A DNA stretch of 5,995 nucleotides from Desulfobacteraceae bacterium (GCA_021162325.1 JAGGYV010000120.1:1-5995), one strand, 5' to 3'; counted from the first letter of the stretch, positions 1-5,995 are shown. The notes: generated from the letters alone by a model not told the origin. A program made the numbers and translations.

Positions 1-17
1 CTGTAAAACAATAATTT

Positions 18-46
18 TCCACAACCACCTCAATTGAAATTATAAT
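18..46 (+). promoter_or_regulatory. Predicted sigma-70-type promoter of the gene block
   Basis: A perfect -10 hexamer TATAAT lies at 41-46. Exactly 17 bases upstream, at 18-23, is TCCACA, which matches 4 of 6 bases of the -35 consensus TTGACA. Transcription would start near 52-54, giving a leader of only about 20 bases before the GTG start at 72. The A/T-rich surroundings raise the chance of a fortuitous match, but the exact -10, ideal spacing and position just ahead of the first gene support the call. No operator or riboswitch could fit in so short a leader. Confidence 0.55.
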
Positions 47-59
47 TTATTTTTTTCAC

Positions 60-75
60 AGGAATGGGCATGTGA
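60..75 (+). promoter_or_regulatory. Ribosome-binding site deciding the GTG start, with an overlapping ATG-TGA start-stop
   Basis: AGGA at 60-63 is the only Shine-Dalgarno-like sequence ahead of the first gene. It lies 8 bases before the GTG at 72, a good spacing, and the conserved DHH domain begins about ten residues after that GTG, so GTG is the start. The same AGGA also lies 6 bases before an ATG at 70-72 that is followed at once by TGA (73-75). That start-stop pair overlaps the GTG in another frame. A further ATG at 64 is in frame with it but too close to AGGA to be used well. Confidence 0.55.
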
Positions 76-2747
76 AACAATCCAAACATACACACTCTAA
101 AAAGCTGACCGTTATTACCACCCATACGAATGCGGACTTTGATGCCATTGGCTCCATGCTGGCAGCCCACAAGTTATATCCCGACTCCCTTGTCATCTAT
201 CCCGAATTTAATGAAAAAAGTGCAAAAAACTTCTTCGTGAACTCAATGGCGTATCTCTTTAATATGATAGATGTTAAAGAGATTAATAAATCTGAAATTG
301 GCAAATTGATTATTGTCGATACCAAACAGGCAAGCCGAATTGGCGAACTCGCTGAAATTATAGACACGCCCGGTCTGGAAATTCATATTTTCGACCACCA
401 TCCATCAAGCAAAAAAGATATTAAAGCCCACTTCGCAATTAACAGTCCCACTGGCGCAAATGTGACGCTGTTAACCGAAATAATTCAGGAAAAAAAGATT
501 CCCCTTTCTCCTGAAGAAGCGACCATCATGTGCTTAGGGATTTATGAGGACACCGGCTCATTTACATTTTCGTCCACCACGGAAAGGGATTTTACCGCAG
601 CGGCATTTCTTGTTTCAAACGGCGCGGATCTGGCGACCATAGCCAATATGATTGCCAAAGAAATGGACCCCCGCCAGATCAACTTGCTAAATGACATGAT
701 CAACGCTGCCGTGCATCATACGATCAATGGGGTGAATATCACCATTACAAGTGTTTCCTGTGATGAATATATCCACGACCTGGCGTTTTTAGTACAGAAA
801 ATGATAAAAATTGAATCGCTCAATGCCTTGTTCGGCATTGCTTTGATGAAAAACAAAATATATATATCCGCCCGTAGCCGTTTACCTGAAGTTGATGTGG
901 GAGCTATCCTTACCGGACTCGATGGAGGGGGTCACAGATATGCAGCGGCAGCCACAATTAAAGAAAAGACACTGGCCCAAACTGAAAACGATCTGATTGC
1001 AATACTTCAAAAACATATTAAATCAAAAAACCTGGCTGAAAATATCATGTCGTCACCGGCGATTTCAGCCGATCCTGAGATCACATGTAAAAATGCCCGC
1101 AACCTGTTATCAAGATACAACGTCAATGCGCTTCTGGTCGTAAAAAATTCGAATAAAAAAAAACAACTTCTTGGTTTCATCTCACGTCAGGTCATTGAAA
1201 AAGCACTTTACCATTGCCTGGACAATATTTCGATCAAAGAATATATGTCGACAGAATTTGCGGTTGTCGGCCCGGAAGCCGGTCTCGACGAAATCCAGAA
1301 AAAAATTATTGAAAACAAACAGCGGGTTCTGCCGGTTATAAAAAATGATGACATTATCGGCGTCATCACCCGCACCGACCTGCTCAATATGCTGGTCCAG
1401 GAATCTGATGCCAAAAAACAGCAACTGACCATGGAAAGGCAGGCGACCGCCCATCCCCGGACCAAAAATATCACCGCCTTTATGAAAGAACGGCTTTCAA
1501 AACGAATACTGAAACTTTTAAGTCATATCGGGGAAGTGGCTGAGCAATTCGGCTATTCCGCTTACGTTGTGGGCGGTTTTGTTCGTGACCTGTTTTTATA
1601 TCGTCACAATGAAGATATTGACATCGTGATTGAAGGTAATGGCATCACGTTTGCAAAACGTTTTGCCAAACTGTACGATGCGCGAATAAATGCCTACGAA
1701 AAATTCGGCACGGCGGTTATCATTTTTCCCGATGGGTTTAAAATTGACGTCGCCTCTGCCCGAATGGAATATTACAATGCACCGGCCGCATTACCCACCG
1801 TTGAAATGAGTTCGATTAAAATGGATCTTTTCAGACGGGATTTTACTGTTAACACGCTATCGGTTGCCTTAAACACAAAAACGTTCGGACATCTCATTGA
1901 TTTTTTCAGCGCCCAGCGGGATCTTAAAGAAAAAGTAATCCGAATTCTCCACAATCTAAGCTTTGTAGAGGACCCGACAAGGGTATTTCGCGCAATCCGT
2001 TTTGAACAGCGCTTTGGCTTTACAATCGGAAAACTCACTTCCGGTCTGATTGAAAATGCTGTTAAAATGGACTTTTTCAAGCAGCTTTCAGGGCGCAGGG
2101 TGTTTTCCGAACTTCGCCATATCCTTGAAGAAGAGAACCCAACGCCCTACCTGATCCGACTCAATGAATATAACCTGCTTAAAATCGCAGACCCTTCTTT
2201 TGTGTTAAACCAAAAACTAATTGACTATTTTAATTCAGCCAAAAAAGTCATCGCATGGTTTGACCTGCTGTTTACGGAAGAATCCTATATGAAATGGGCG
2301 GTTTATTTTCTTGTCATGCTCCGCCATAAAGATCAAAAAACGTCTGAAGGGATCTGCAACCGGCTGGAACTGGCACCCAGGTACCAGAAAATATTTATCA
2401 AAGAACGGCTGTACGCCGAAGAGTGCCTGAACCGGATACATCGAACGATGCCGTATAAAATCAGTGATATTTACAGGGAACTCAAGGATCTGAGAATTGA
2501 ACTGCTTCTTTATATCATGTCCATCACAACACACAAACAATTGATCAAAAGCATTTCATATTATGTAACCGACCTCAGAAATGCCCGGCTTTCGGTGAGC
2601 GGTAAAGATATTCAGGCATTGGGCCTGCCCCCCTCACCTGTTTACGGAAAAATACTTTCTGCGGTAATGGATGCAAAATTAAACGGACTGATCAAAACCC
2701 ATAACGAGGAACTGGAGCTCTTAAAAAAATATGTTGACGAATTTTAA
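72..2747 (+). CDS. DHH/DHHA1 phosphoesterase - CBS pair - tRNA nucleotidyltransferase (CCA- or A-adding) fusion
   Basis: This 891-residue cytoplasmic enzyme joins three modules. Residues about 12-315 are a DHH/DHHA1 (NrnA/RecJ-like) phosphoesterase. The metal-ligand motifs look intact: H18-D22-D24, D83, D108-H109-H110 and D160, plus the DHHA1 GGGH at 285-288. Residues about 322-443 are two CBS domains, which in other proteins bind adenine nucleotides. Residues about 470-891 are a class II nucleotidyltransferase: GGxVRD at 501-506, catalytic D515-I-D517, RRDFTVN at 588-594, and the EDxxR nucleotide-selection motif at E633-D634-R637, followed by a helical tRNA-binding tail. The family adds some or all of the tRNA 3' CCA. 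In several deep-branching and deltaproteobacterial lineages CC- and A-addition are split between two proteins, so this copy may be A-adding only; I cannot decide that from sequence. The motifs fit a CCA-type enzyme better than poly(A) polymerase I. The GTG start is set by AGGA at 60-63. The gene's 3' end overlaps the next gene by 17 bases. Confidence 0.93.
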   Translation: MKQSKHTHSKKLTVITTHTNADFDAIGSMLAAHKLYPDSLVIYPEFNEKSAKNFFVNSMAYLFNMIDVKEINKSEIGKLIIVDTKQASRIGELAEIIDTPGLEIHIFDHHPSSKKDIKAHFAINSPTGANVTLLTEIIQEKKIPLSPEEATIMCLGIYEDTGSFTFSSTTERDFTAAAFLVSNGADLATIANMIAKEMDPRQINLLNDMINAAVHHTINGVNITITSVSCDEYIHDLAFLVQKMIKIESLNALFGIALMKNKIYISARSRLPEVDVGAILTGLDGGGHRYAAAATIKEKTLAQTENDLIAILQKHIKSKNLAENIMSSPAISADPEITCKNARNLLSRYNVNALLVVKNSNKKKQLLGFISRQVIEKALYHCLDNISIKEYMSTEFAVVGPEAGLDEIQKKIIENKQRVLPVIKNDDIIGVITRTDLLNMLVQESDAKKQQLTMERQATAHPRTKNITAFMKERLSKRILKLLSHIGEVAEQFGYSAYVVGGFVRDLFLYRHNEDIDIVIEGNGITFAKRFAKLYDARINAYEKFGTAVIIFPDGFKIDVASARMEYYNAPAALPTVEMSSIKMDLFRRDFTVNTLSVALNTKTFGHLIDFFSAQRDLKEKVIRILHNLSFVEDPTRVFRAIRFEQRFGFTIGKLTSGLIENAVKMDFFKQLSGRRVFSELRHILEEENPTPYLIRLNEYNLLKIADPSFVLNQKLIDYFNSAKKVIAWFDLLFTEESYMKWAVYFLVMLRHKDQKTSEGICNRLELAPRYQKIFIKERLYAEECLNRIHRTMPYKISDIYRELKDLRIELLLYIMSITTHKQLIKSISYYVTDLRNARLSVSGKDIQALGLPPSPVYGKILSAVMDAKLNGLIKTHNEELELLKKYVDEF

Positions 2748-3393
2748 CCTGATTGAATTTATTAGTATCATTATTCCGCTGCTTTTTGCGGTCACCGCCC
2801 ATGAATATGCCCATGGTTATGCGGCGTATATATTAGGAGACCCAACCGCCAAAAATGCCGGCCGGCTCAGTTTAAACCCTGTCAGACATCTGGATATAGT
2901 CGGATCTTTTATTCTGCCGCTGATTTTAAAATTATCCGGCGCTCCCATTCTTTTCGGATATGCCAAGCCTGTTCCGGTTAATTTTTCCAACCTTAGAAAT
3001 TTCCGATCCGGTACCCTCTGGGTTGCTTCGGCCGGGGTGATCACCAATTTTTTCCTTGCGCTATTCTCCGCCGGCTTATTTCAAGGCCTCCTTCATGTTC
3101 AGCCGTTATGGCAAAACATGATTTTACAGCCACTCATACTGATCCTGCTCAAGTTATTTGCCTACAGCGTCATGATTAATCTGGTTCTGGCGATTTTCAA
3201 TCTGATCCCCATCCCGCCCCTTGACGGCGGGCGGATACTGACCGTCTTACTGCCAATGCACATCAGGCAAAAATTCACGCGCATTGAGCCGTTTGGATTT
3301 GTGATATTAATTCTGCTCCTTTTAACAAATTCACTTGATCTTTTGATTACTTTTTTTATAACTCCTTTGATAAACTTACTGCTCGGCGCTTGA
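2731..3393 (+). CDS. Site-2 protease family (M50) integral-membrane metalloprotease
   Basis: This 220-residue hydrophobic protein belongs to the intramembrane zinc metalloprotease family M50. The zinc-binding HExxH is H24-E25-Y26-A27-H28 in the first membrane segment (about 8-35), and the third ligand is expected at D165 in the conserved N157...PPLDGGR stretch. Further membrane segments lie near 55-70, 95-120, 128-160 and 187-215. It is a minimal form: there is no PDZ domain as in RseP and no CBS domain. The family cuts transmembrane helices of regulators or remnant peptides, but nothing here names the substrate. The ATG lies inside the previous gene (17-base overlap). The nearest Shine-Dalgarno, GGAG at 2714-2717, is a long 13 bases away, so translational coupling is likely. 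No later start would keep the first membrane helix and the HExxH together. Confidence 0.92.
   Translation: MLTNFNLIEFISIIIPLLFAVTAHEYAHGYAAYILGDPTAKNAGRLSLNPVRHLDIVGSFILPLILKLSGAPILFGYAKPVPVNFSNLRNFRSGTLWVASAGVITNFFLALFSAGLFQGLLHVQPLWQNMILQPLILILLKLFAYSVMINLVLAIFNLIPIPPLDGGRILTVLLPMHIRQKFTRIEPFGFVILILLLLTNSLDLLITFFITPLINLLLGA
3335..3362 (+). promoter_or_regulatory. Possible internal promoter ahead of trpS
   Basis: TTGATC (3335-3340, 4 of 6 to the -35 consensus) and TATAAC (3357-3362, 5 of 6 to the -10 consensus) are separated by 16 bases. Transcription would begin near 3369, about 60 bases before trpS. The elements lie in the T-rich end of the membrane-protease gene, where codons for Leu, Ile and Phe produce such matches easily, so this is only a candidate. 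The resulting leader shows no T-box or leader peptide. Confidence 0.25.
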
Positions 3394-3429
3394 GCGACTT
3401 ATCAAAAAAATTTTACAGGAATACTTACG

Positions 3430-4419
3430 ATGACTGAAAAAAAAAGAATCGTCAGCGGCATGCGTCCCACCGGCGCGCTGCATCTCGGTAATTATCACGG
3501 CGCGCTCAAAAACTGGATTTGCCTGCAGGACAGCCATGACTGCTTTTTCTTTATCGCGGACTGGCATGCATTAACCAGCAACTATGAAGACACAAGTGAT
3601 ATTCCTTCATTCACCCGACAGATGATCATTGACTGGCTGAGTGCCGGACTGGCTCCGGAAAAAAGCACCCTATTTGTTCAATCCCATATTAAGGAACATG
3701 CGGAACTGTTTCTACTGCTCTCCATGATTACCCCCACTCCCTGGCTGGAACGCAACCCAACGTATAAAGATCAGATTGACCAGCTAAACAACAAAGATTT
3801 GTCGACGTTCGGTTTCTTAGGATACCCCGTACTTCAGGCAGCGGATATCATCCTGTATAAAGCACAGGGTGTACCTGTGGGGATCGACCAGGTACCGCAT
3901 ATTGAAATCACAAGAGAAATTGCCCGGCGATTCAACTATTTATTCGGCAATGTGTTTCCGGAACCGGAAGCCATTTTAACTAAAATGGCAAAAATCCTTG
4001 GTACGGACCGTCGAAAAATGAGCAAAAGTTATCATAATGCCATTTACCTGTCTGACACACCCGAAGCGATTATGGCAACCGCGTCAAAGATGGTGACGGA
4101 TCCCCAGCGGGCCCGCAAATCAGACCCGGGGAATCCGGATATTTGCAATGTGTATGAATTCCACCGGCTTTATTCACCGAACACAATGACATCAACCATT
4201 AATGAAGAATGCCGGTGTGCTAAAATCGGCTGTGTGGATTGTAAAAAAATGATGGCAAAAAATTTAATTAACGCCCTGGAGCCCATCCGTGAAAAGAATC
4301 AATACTTTAACGACCACCCTGAAATTGTGGATGACGTTCTTGCAGCCGGCGAAAAAAAAGCGGGCCGGGTAGCCAGGGAAACGCTGGAGGAGGTTCGGGC
4401 GGCGATTAACCTAAAATAA
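3430..4419 (+). CDS. trpS: Tryptophanyl-tRNA synthetase, probable iron-sulfur cluster type
   Basis: This class Ic aminoacyl-tRNA synthetase charges tRNA-Trp with tryptophan using ATP in the cytoplasm. The 329-residue length is normal for bacterial TrpRS. The HIGH-type motif is H18-L-G-N21 in the context RPTGALHLGNYHGAL, and the KMSKS loop is exactly K196-M-S-K-S200. The Rossmann fold carries further family marks such as QAADIILYKA and GIDQVPHIE. Cysteines C239, C261, C263, C268 and C271 lie in the anticodon-binding region. C239-x21-C261-x6-C268-x2-C271 closely resembles the [4Fe-4S] motif described for Thermotoga maritima TrpRS (C-x22-C-x6-C-x2-C, as I recall it). The start is well supported: AGGA at 3417-3420 is 9 bases before the ATG. 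An A9 run covers codons 3-6. The gene lies 36 bases after the protease and 2 bases before scpA, consistent with one operon. Confidence 0.97.
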   Translation: MTEKKRIVSGMRPTGALHLGNYHGALKNWICLQDSHDCFFFIADWHALTSNYEDTSDIPSFTRQMIIDWLSAGLAPEKSTLFVQSHIKEHAELFLLLSMITPTPWLERNPTYKDQIDQLNNKDLSTFGFLGYPVLQAADIILYKAQGVPVGIDQVPHIEITREIARRFNYLFGNVFPEPEAILTKMAKILGTDRRKMSKSYHNAIYLSDTPEAIMATASKMVTDPQRARKSDPGNPDICNVYEFHRLYSPNTMTSTINEECRCAKIGCVDCKKMMAKNLINALEPIREKNQYFNDHPEIVDDVLAAGEKKAGRVARETLEEVRAAINLK

Positions 4420-4421
4420 AT

Positions 4422-5144
4422 ATGACGAGCCAACCATATGAAATAAAGCTGGACAATATTTTTGAAGGCCCCATGGACCTCCTGGTCCATCTCATTAAAA
4501 AACACGAAGTGGATATTTATGATATTCCCATTGCGCTGATTACGGATCGTTTTCTTGCCTATCTTGAATGGATGGAGTCTTTAAACATAGAAATTGCCAG
4601 TGATTTCCTTGTCATGGCAGCAACGCTTGCACACATCAAATCACGCATGCTGCTGCCCAGGCGACAAAATGAACCGGCAGATGAAGAAGCGGATGATCTC
4701 CGACTGGAGATTGCCGGACAGCTCCTGGAATATCTTCAGATGAAAGGCGTTGCCGAAGAATTGTCCGAACGGCCGATGCTTGGTGAAGATATCTTTACCC
4801 GAAATCAGGATCAGACACCCTTTATGATTGACCCGGAAAAAGAAATCGTTAAAACAGACCTGTTTGACCTGATTTCCGCCTATCATAAACTCCTCGATAA
4901 AACGTCCGACAAGGCAGGGATACGCATTGTCCCGGAACGGGTATCGATTAAGGACAGAATGACAGAAATCATCAATATCATAGAAAATAAAGGAACGATT
5001 ACCTTTGTTGAGCTGCTGCCGAAAAAATCAGAGCGGATTGATATCGTTGTCACCTTTCTTGCCATCCTGGAAATCGTAAAACTAAAACTGGTTCGGATTG
5101 TCCAGAACGGACAAAAAAGCGGGTTAAGGCTTTTTTATACATGA
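4422..5144 (+). CDS. scpA: Segregation and condensation protein A
   Basis: ScpA is the kleisin subunit that bridges the heads of the SMC dimer and binds a ScpB dimer, making the bacterial condensin that compacts and separates chromosomes. The 240-residue length is typical. The N-terminal family signature is clear at residues 11-50 (FEGPMDLLVHLI, then DIYDIPIALITDRFLAYLE), followed by the AATLAHIKSRMLLPR helix at 66-80. The middle, about 82-145, is acidic and variable, and residues about 175-240 form the C-terminal winged helix (TFVELLP, VVTFLAILEIVKL). The ATG comes 2 bases after the trpS stop codon and has no Shine-Dalgarno close by; the nearest purine-rich block is about 30 bases upstream in trpS. 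Translation is therefore probably coupled to trpS. The downstream neighbour scpB supplies its usual partner. Confidence 0.97.
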   Translation: MTSQPYEIKLDNIFEGPMDLLVHLIKKHEVDIYDIPIALITDRFLAYLEWMESLNIEIASDFLVMAATLAHIKSRMLLPRRQNEPADEEADDLRLEIAGQLLEYLQMKGVAEELSERPMLGEDIFTRNQDQTPFMIDPEKEIVKTDLFDLISAYHKLLDKTSDKAGIRIVPERVSIKDRMTEIINIIENKGTITFVELLPKKSERIDIVVTFLAILEIVKLKLVRIVQNGQKSGLRLFYT

Positions 5145-5146
5145 AA

Positions 5147-5200
5147 AAGAAGGTATAAGGCTGAAGGCTGAAGGTGGAAGGTGGAAGGTGGAAGGTGGAA
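5147..5200 (+). repeat. Heptanucleotide tandem repeat in the scpA-scpB gap
   Basis: Four perfect tandem copies of GGTGGAA occupy 5173-5200, preceded by two copies of GGCTGAA at 5159-5172. The seven-base register continues upstream with TATAAGG (5154-5160) and AAGAAGG (5147-5153), so the array reads as about eight units of the form NNNAAGG. The repeat is entirely between the scpA stop and the favoured scpB ATG. Its last AAGG/GGAA block is in place to act as the scpB ribosome-binding site. Confidence 0.9.
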
Positions 5201-5209
5201 ATTGAACCA

Positions 5210-5884
5210 ATGAAAGACATTAAAAATATCATTGAAAGCCTTCTGTTTGTCGCAGACACCCCGTTATCAATGGATCATTTAAAAAATGCCATCCCTGAAG
5301 CTGAAACCGACCAAATCCAACAAACGATTCTTGCGTTAAAAAAAGAATATGAATTAAAAAACGGCGGATTTTTAATCCATGAAGTCGCTGGCGGTTATCA
5401 ATTCAGAACACGTCCGGAATACAAAGAATGGATACGGCGACTGTTGCAGCCAAAGCCGCCGAAGCTCAGCAAACCAGCCATGGAAACACTGGCCATCATT
5501 GCCTACCGGCAGCCGATGCTTCGCAGTGAAATGGAGCATATTCGGGGGGTTAATTCCGGAAATGCCATTCGAATTCTCCTGGAGCGAAAACTCATTCGTG
5601 TACTGGGCCGCCGGGAGGTTCCCGGGCGTCCGCTGGTGTATGCCACCACCCAAAAATTTCTGGAAACCTTTGACTTAAAAAATTTAAAAGACCTGCCGTC
5701 ATTAAAAGAAATTGACGAATTCGAAACCAGATCCGGCAACCCCCGTCAGCAGGAAATTATTTTCAAAGACGCAAGCGACACTGCCAGTAAAAATGCTATT
5801 GAAAACAATGCTGACAATAAAAATTCCAAAGAATTAATCAGCGATCTTAAAATCGATGATCAAAATATGGATAATAACGCTTGA
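5210..5884 (+). CDS. scpB: Segregation and condensation protein B
   Basis: ScpB is a dimeric tandem winged-helix protein that binds ScpA in the SMC-ScpAB condensin. From the ATG at 5210 it has 224 residues. The family pattern is clear: KNIIESLLFVADTPLS at 5-20 (first winged helix), GGFLIHEVAGGYQFRTRPEY at 52-71, then the second winged helix with LSKPAMETLAIIAYRQP at 86-102 and IRGVNSGNAIRILLER at 111-126, and PGRPLVYATTQKFLETFDL at 138-156. Residues about 172-224 are a low-complexity, Asn/Asp/Lys-rich tail that is probably disordered. In-frame GTG codons at 5174 and 5195 would extend the protein by 12 or 5 residues, but those residues are encoded by the heptamer repeat and are not family-like. 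GGAA at 5197-5200 is 9 bases before the ATG, so 5210 is preferred. Confidence 0.95.
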   Translation: MKDIKNIIESLLFVADTPLSMDHLKNAIPEAETDQIQQTILALKKEYELKNGGFLIHEVAGGYQFRTRPEYKEWIRRLLQPKPPKLSKPAMETLAIIAYRQPMLRSEMEHIRGVNSGNAIRILLERKLIRVLGRREVPGRPLVYATTQKFLETFDLKNLKDLPSLKEIDEFETRSGNPRQQEIIFKDASDTASKNAIENNADNKNSKELISDLKIDDQNMDNNA

Positions 5885-5910
5885 CTAATCGGTGCCCGGA
5901 GAATTAATAA
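5881..5910 (+). promoter_or_regulatory. Candidate tRNA-Val promoter overlapping the scpB stop
   Basis: TTGACT at 5881-5886 matches 5 of 6 bases of the -35 consensus and contains the scpB stop codon (TGA, 5882-5884). TAATAA at 5905-5910 is a weak -10 (3 of 6) at an 18-base spacing. The start site would be near 5917, just before the mature tRNA 5' end at 5921. The tRNA might instead be read through from scpB, since no terminator separates them. Confidence 0.35.
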
Positions 5911-5920
5911 AGACAAATAA

Positions 5921-5995
5921 GGGCGGTTAACTCAGCGGGAGAGTGCTACCTTCACACGGTAGAAGTCGTTGGTTCAAATCCAATACCGCCTACCA
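5921..5995 (+). tRNA. tRNA-Val, anticodon CAC
   Basis: A complete 75-base cloverleaf can be drawn. The acceptor stem is GGGCGGT (5921-5927) with ACCGCCT (5985-5991), including a G1-U72 wobble. The D stem is ACTC/GAGT around AGCGGGA. The anticodon stem is CTACC/GGTAG with loop TTCACAC, placing CAC at 5953-5955. The variable loop is AAGTC. The T stem is GTTGG/CCAAT with loop TTCAAAT and one G-U pair. The discriminator A (5992) and an encoded CCA (5993-5995) end the gene at the window edge. CAC reads the valine codon GUG. Because CCA is encoded, the nucleotidyltransferase at the other end of the window would be needed only to repair this tRNA. Confidence 0.96.

Noticed and set aside
1182..2540. 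Several minus-strand open frames of 76-102 codons inside the fusion gene
   Set aside because: They lie wholly antisense to well-conserved coding sequence, show no family motifs or ribosome-binding sites, and are explained by the codon pattern of the plus strand.
3369..3403. Broken inverted repeat GATAA-GCTC / GAGC-TTATC spanning the end of the M50 gene
   Set aside because: The two short stems are separated by an uneven internal loop (7 versus 3 bases) and are followed by A and mixed T bases, not a U tract. It is not a convincing terminator or operator.
3437..3445. A9 run at codons 3-6 of trpS as a phase-variable switch
   Set aside because: TrpRS is essential, and the run simply encodes Glu-Lys-Lys-Arg with AAA codons. 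Slippage here would give only aborted product, with no evident benefit.
5113..5136. AAAAAAGC ... GCTTTTTT inverted repeat at the end of scpA, resembling a terminator
   Set aside because: The stem has only two G-C pairs, lies wholly inside the last codons of scpA, and would cut off scpB from its operon. A weak pause is possible, but I do not call a terminator.
5174..5209. GTG start at 5174 giving a 236-residue ScpB
   Set aside because: The extra 12 residues come from the heptamer array, and the ATG at 5210 has a better-placed SD-like sequence and begins right at the conserved ScpB N-terminus.
5379..5678. A plus-strand 99-codon open frame inside scpB
   Set aside because: It is an out-of-frame shadow of the conserved ScpB winged-helix region, and its translation resembles no known domain.
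1..5995. A novel defence, mobile or secondary-metabolism system
   Set aside because: Every protein is recognisable as a housekeeping or widespread family; no transposase, integrase, CRISPR repeat, toxin-antitoxin pair or compositional break is visible.

Overview
The window carries one tightly packed plus-strand gene block of five protein genes, closed by a complete tRNA gene. The proteins most resemble those of Desulfobacterota (the former Deltaproteobacteria, Desulfobacterales-like). Three things point there: a very large DHH/CBS/tRNA-nucleotidyltransferase fusion, the order M50 protease - trpS - scpA - scpB, and moderate GC with many A/T-ending and AAA codons. This placement is inferred from protein character and remembered gene order, not from a database search.

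Layout. Positions 1-71 hold a good sigma-70-type promoter and a ribosome-binding site. Positions 72-2747 encode an 891-residue protein made of a DHH/DHHA1 phosphoesterase, a CBS pair and a class II tRNA nucleotidyltransferase. Positions 2731-3393 overlap that gene by 17 bases and encode a compact integral-membrane site-2-type metalloprotease. Positions 3430-4419 encode tryptophanyl-tRNA synthetase (trpS), which has a cysteine cluster suggesting a [4Fe-4S] site. Positions 4422-5144 encode scpA, two bases after trpS. A 65-base gap with a heptanucleotide tandem repeat then leads to scpB (best start 5210, end 5884). A candidate promoter overlaps the scpB stop codon, and a tRNA-Val(CAC) gene with encoded CCA fills 5921-5995. 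No gene-free stretch exceeds 71 bases, and I find no convincing minus-strand gene.

Functionally the block mixes tRNA maturation or repair and charging (nucleotidyltransferase, TrpRS, tRNA-Val) with chromosome organisation (ScpA and ScpB, partners of SMC) and a membrane protease of unknown substrate. This looks like a housekeeping operon, not an accessory island: there are no mobile elements, CRISPR arrays, phage genes or defence genes. The points most worth a second look are the degradative-plus-synthetic fusion enzyme and the A9 tract inside it, the cysteine cluster of TrpRS, and the heptamer repeat that forms the scpB translation-initiation region.
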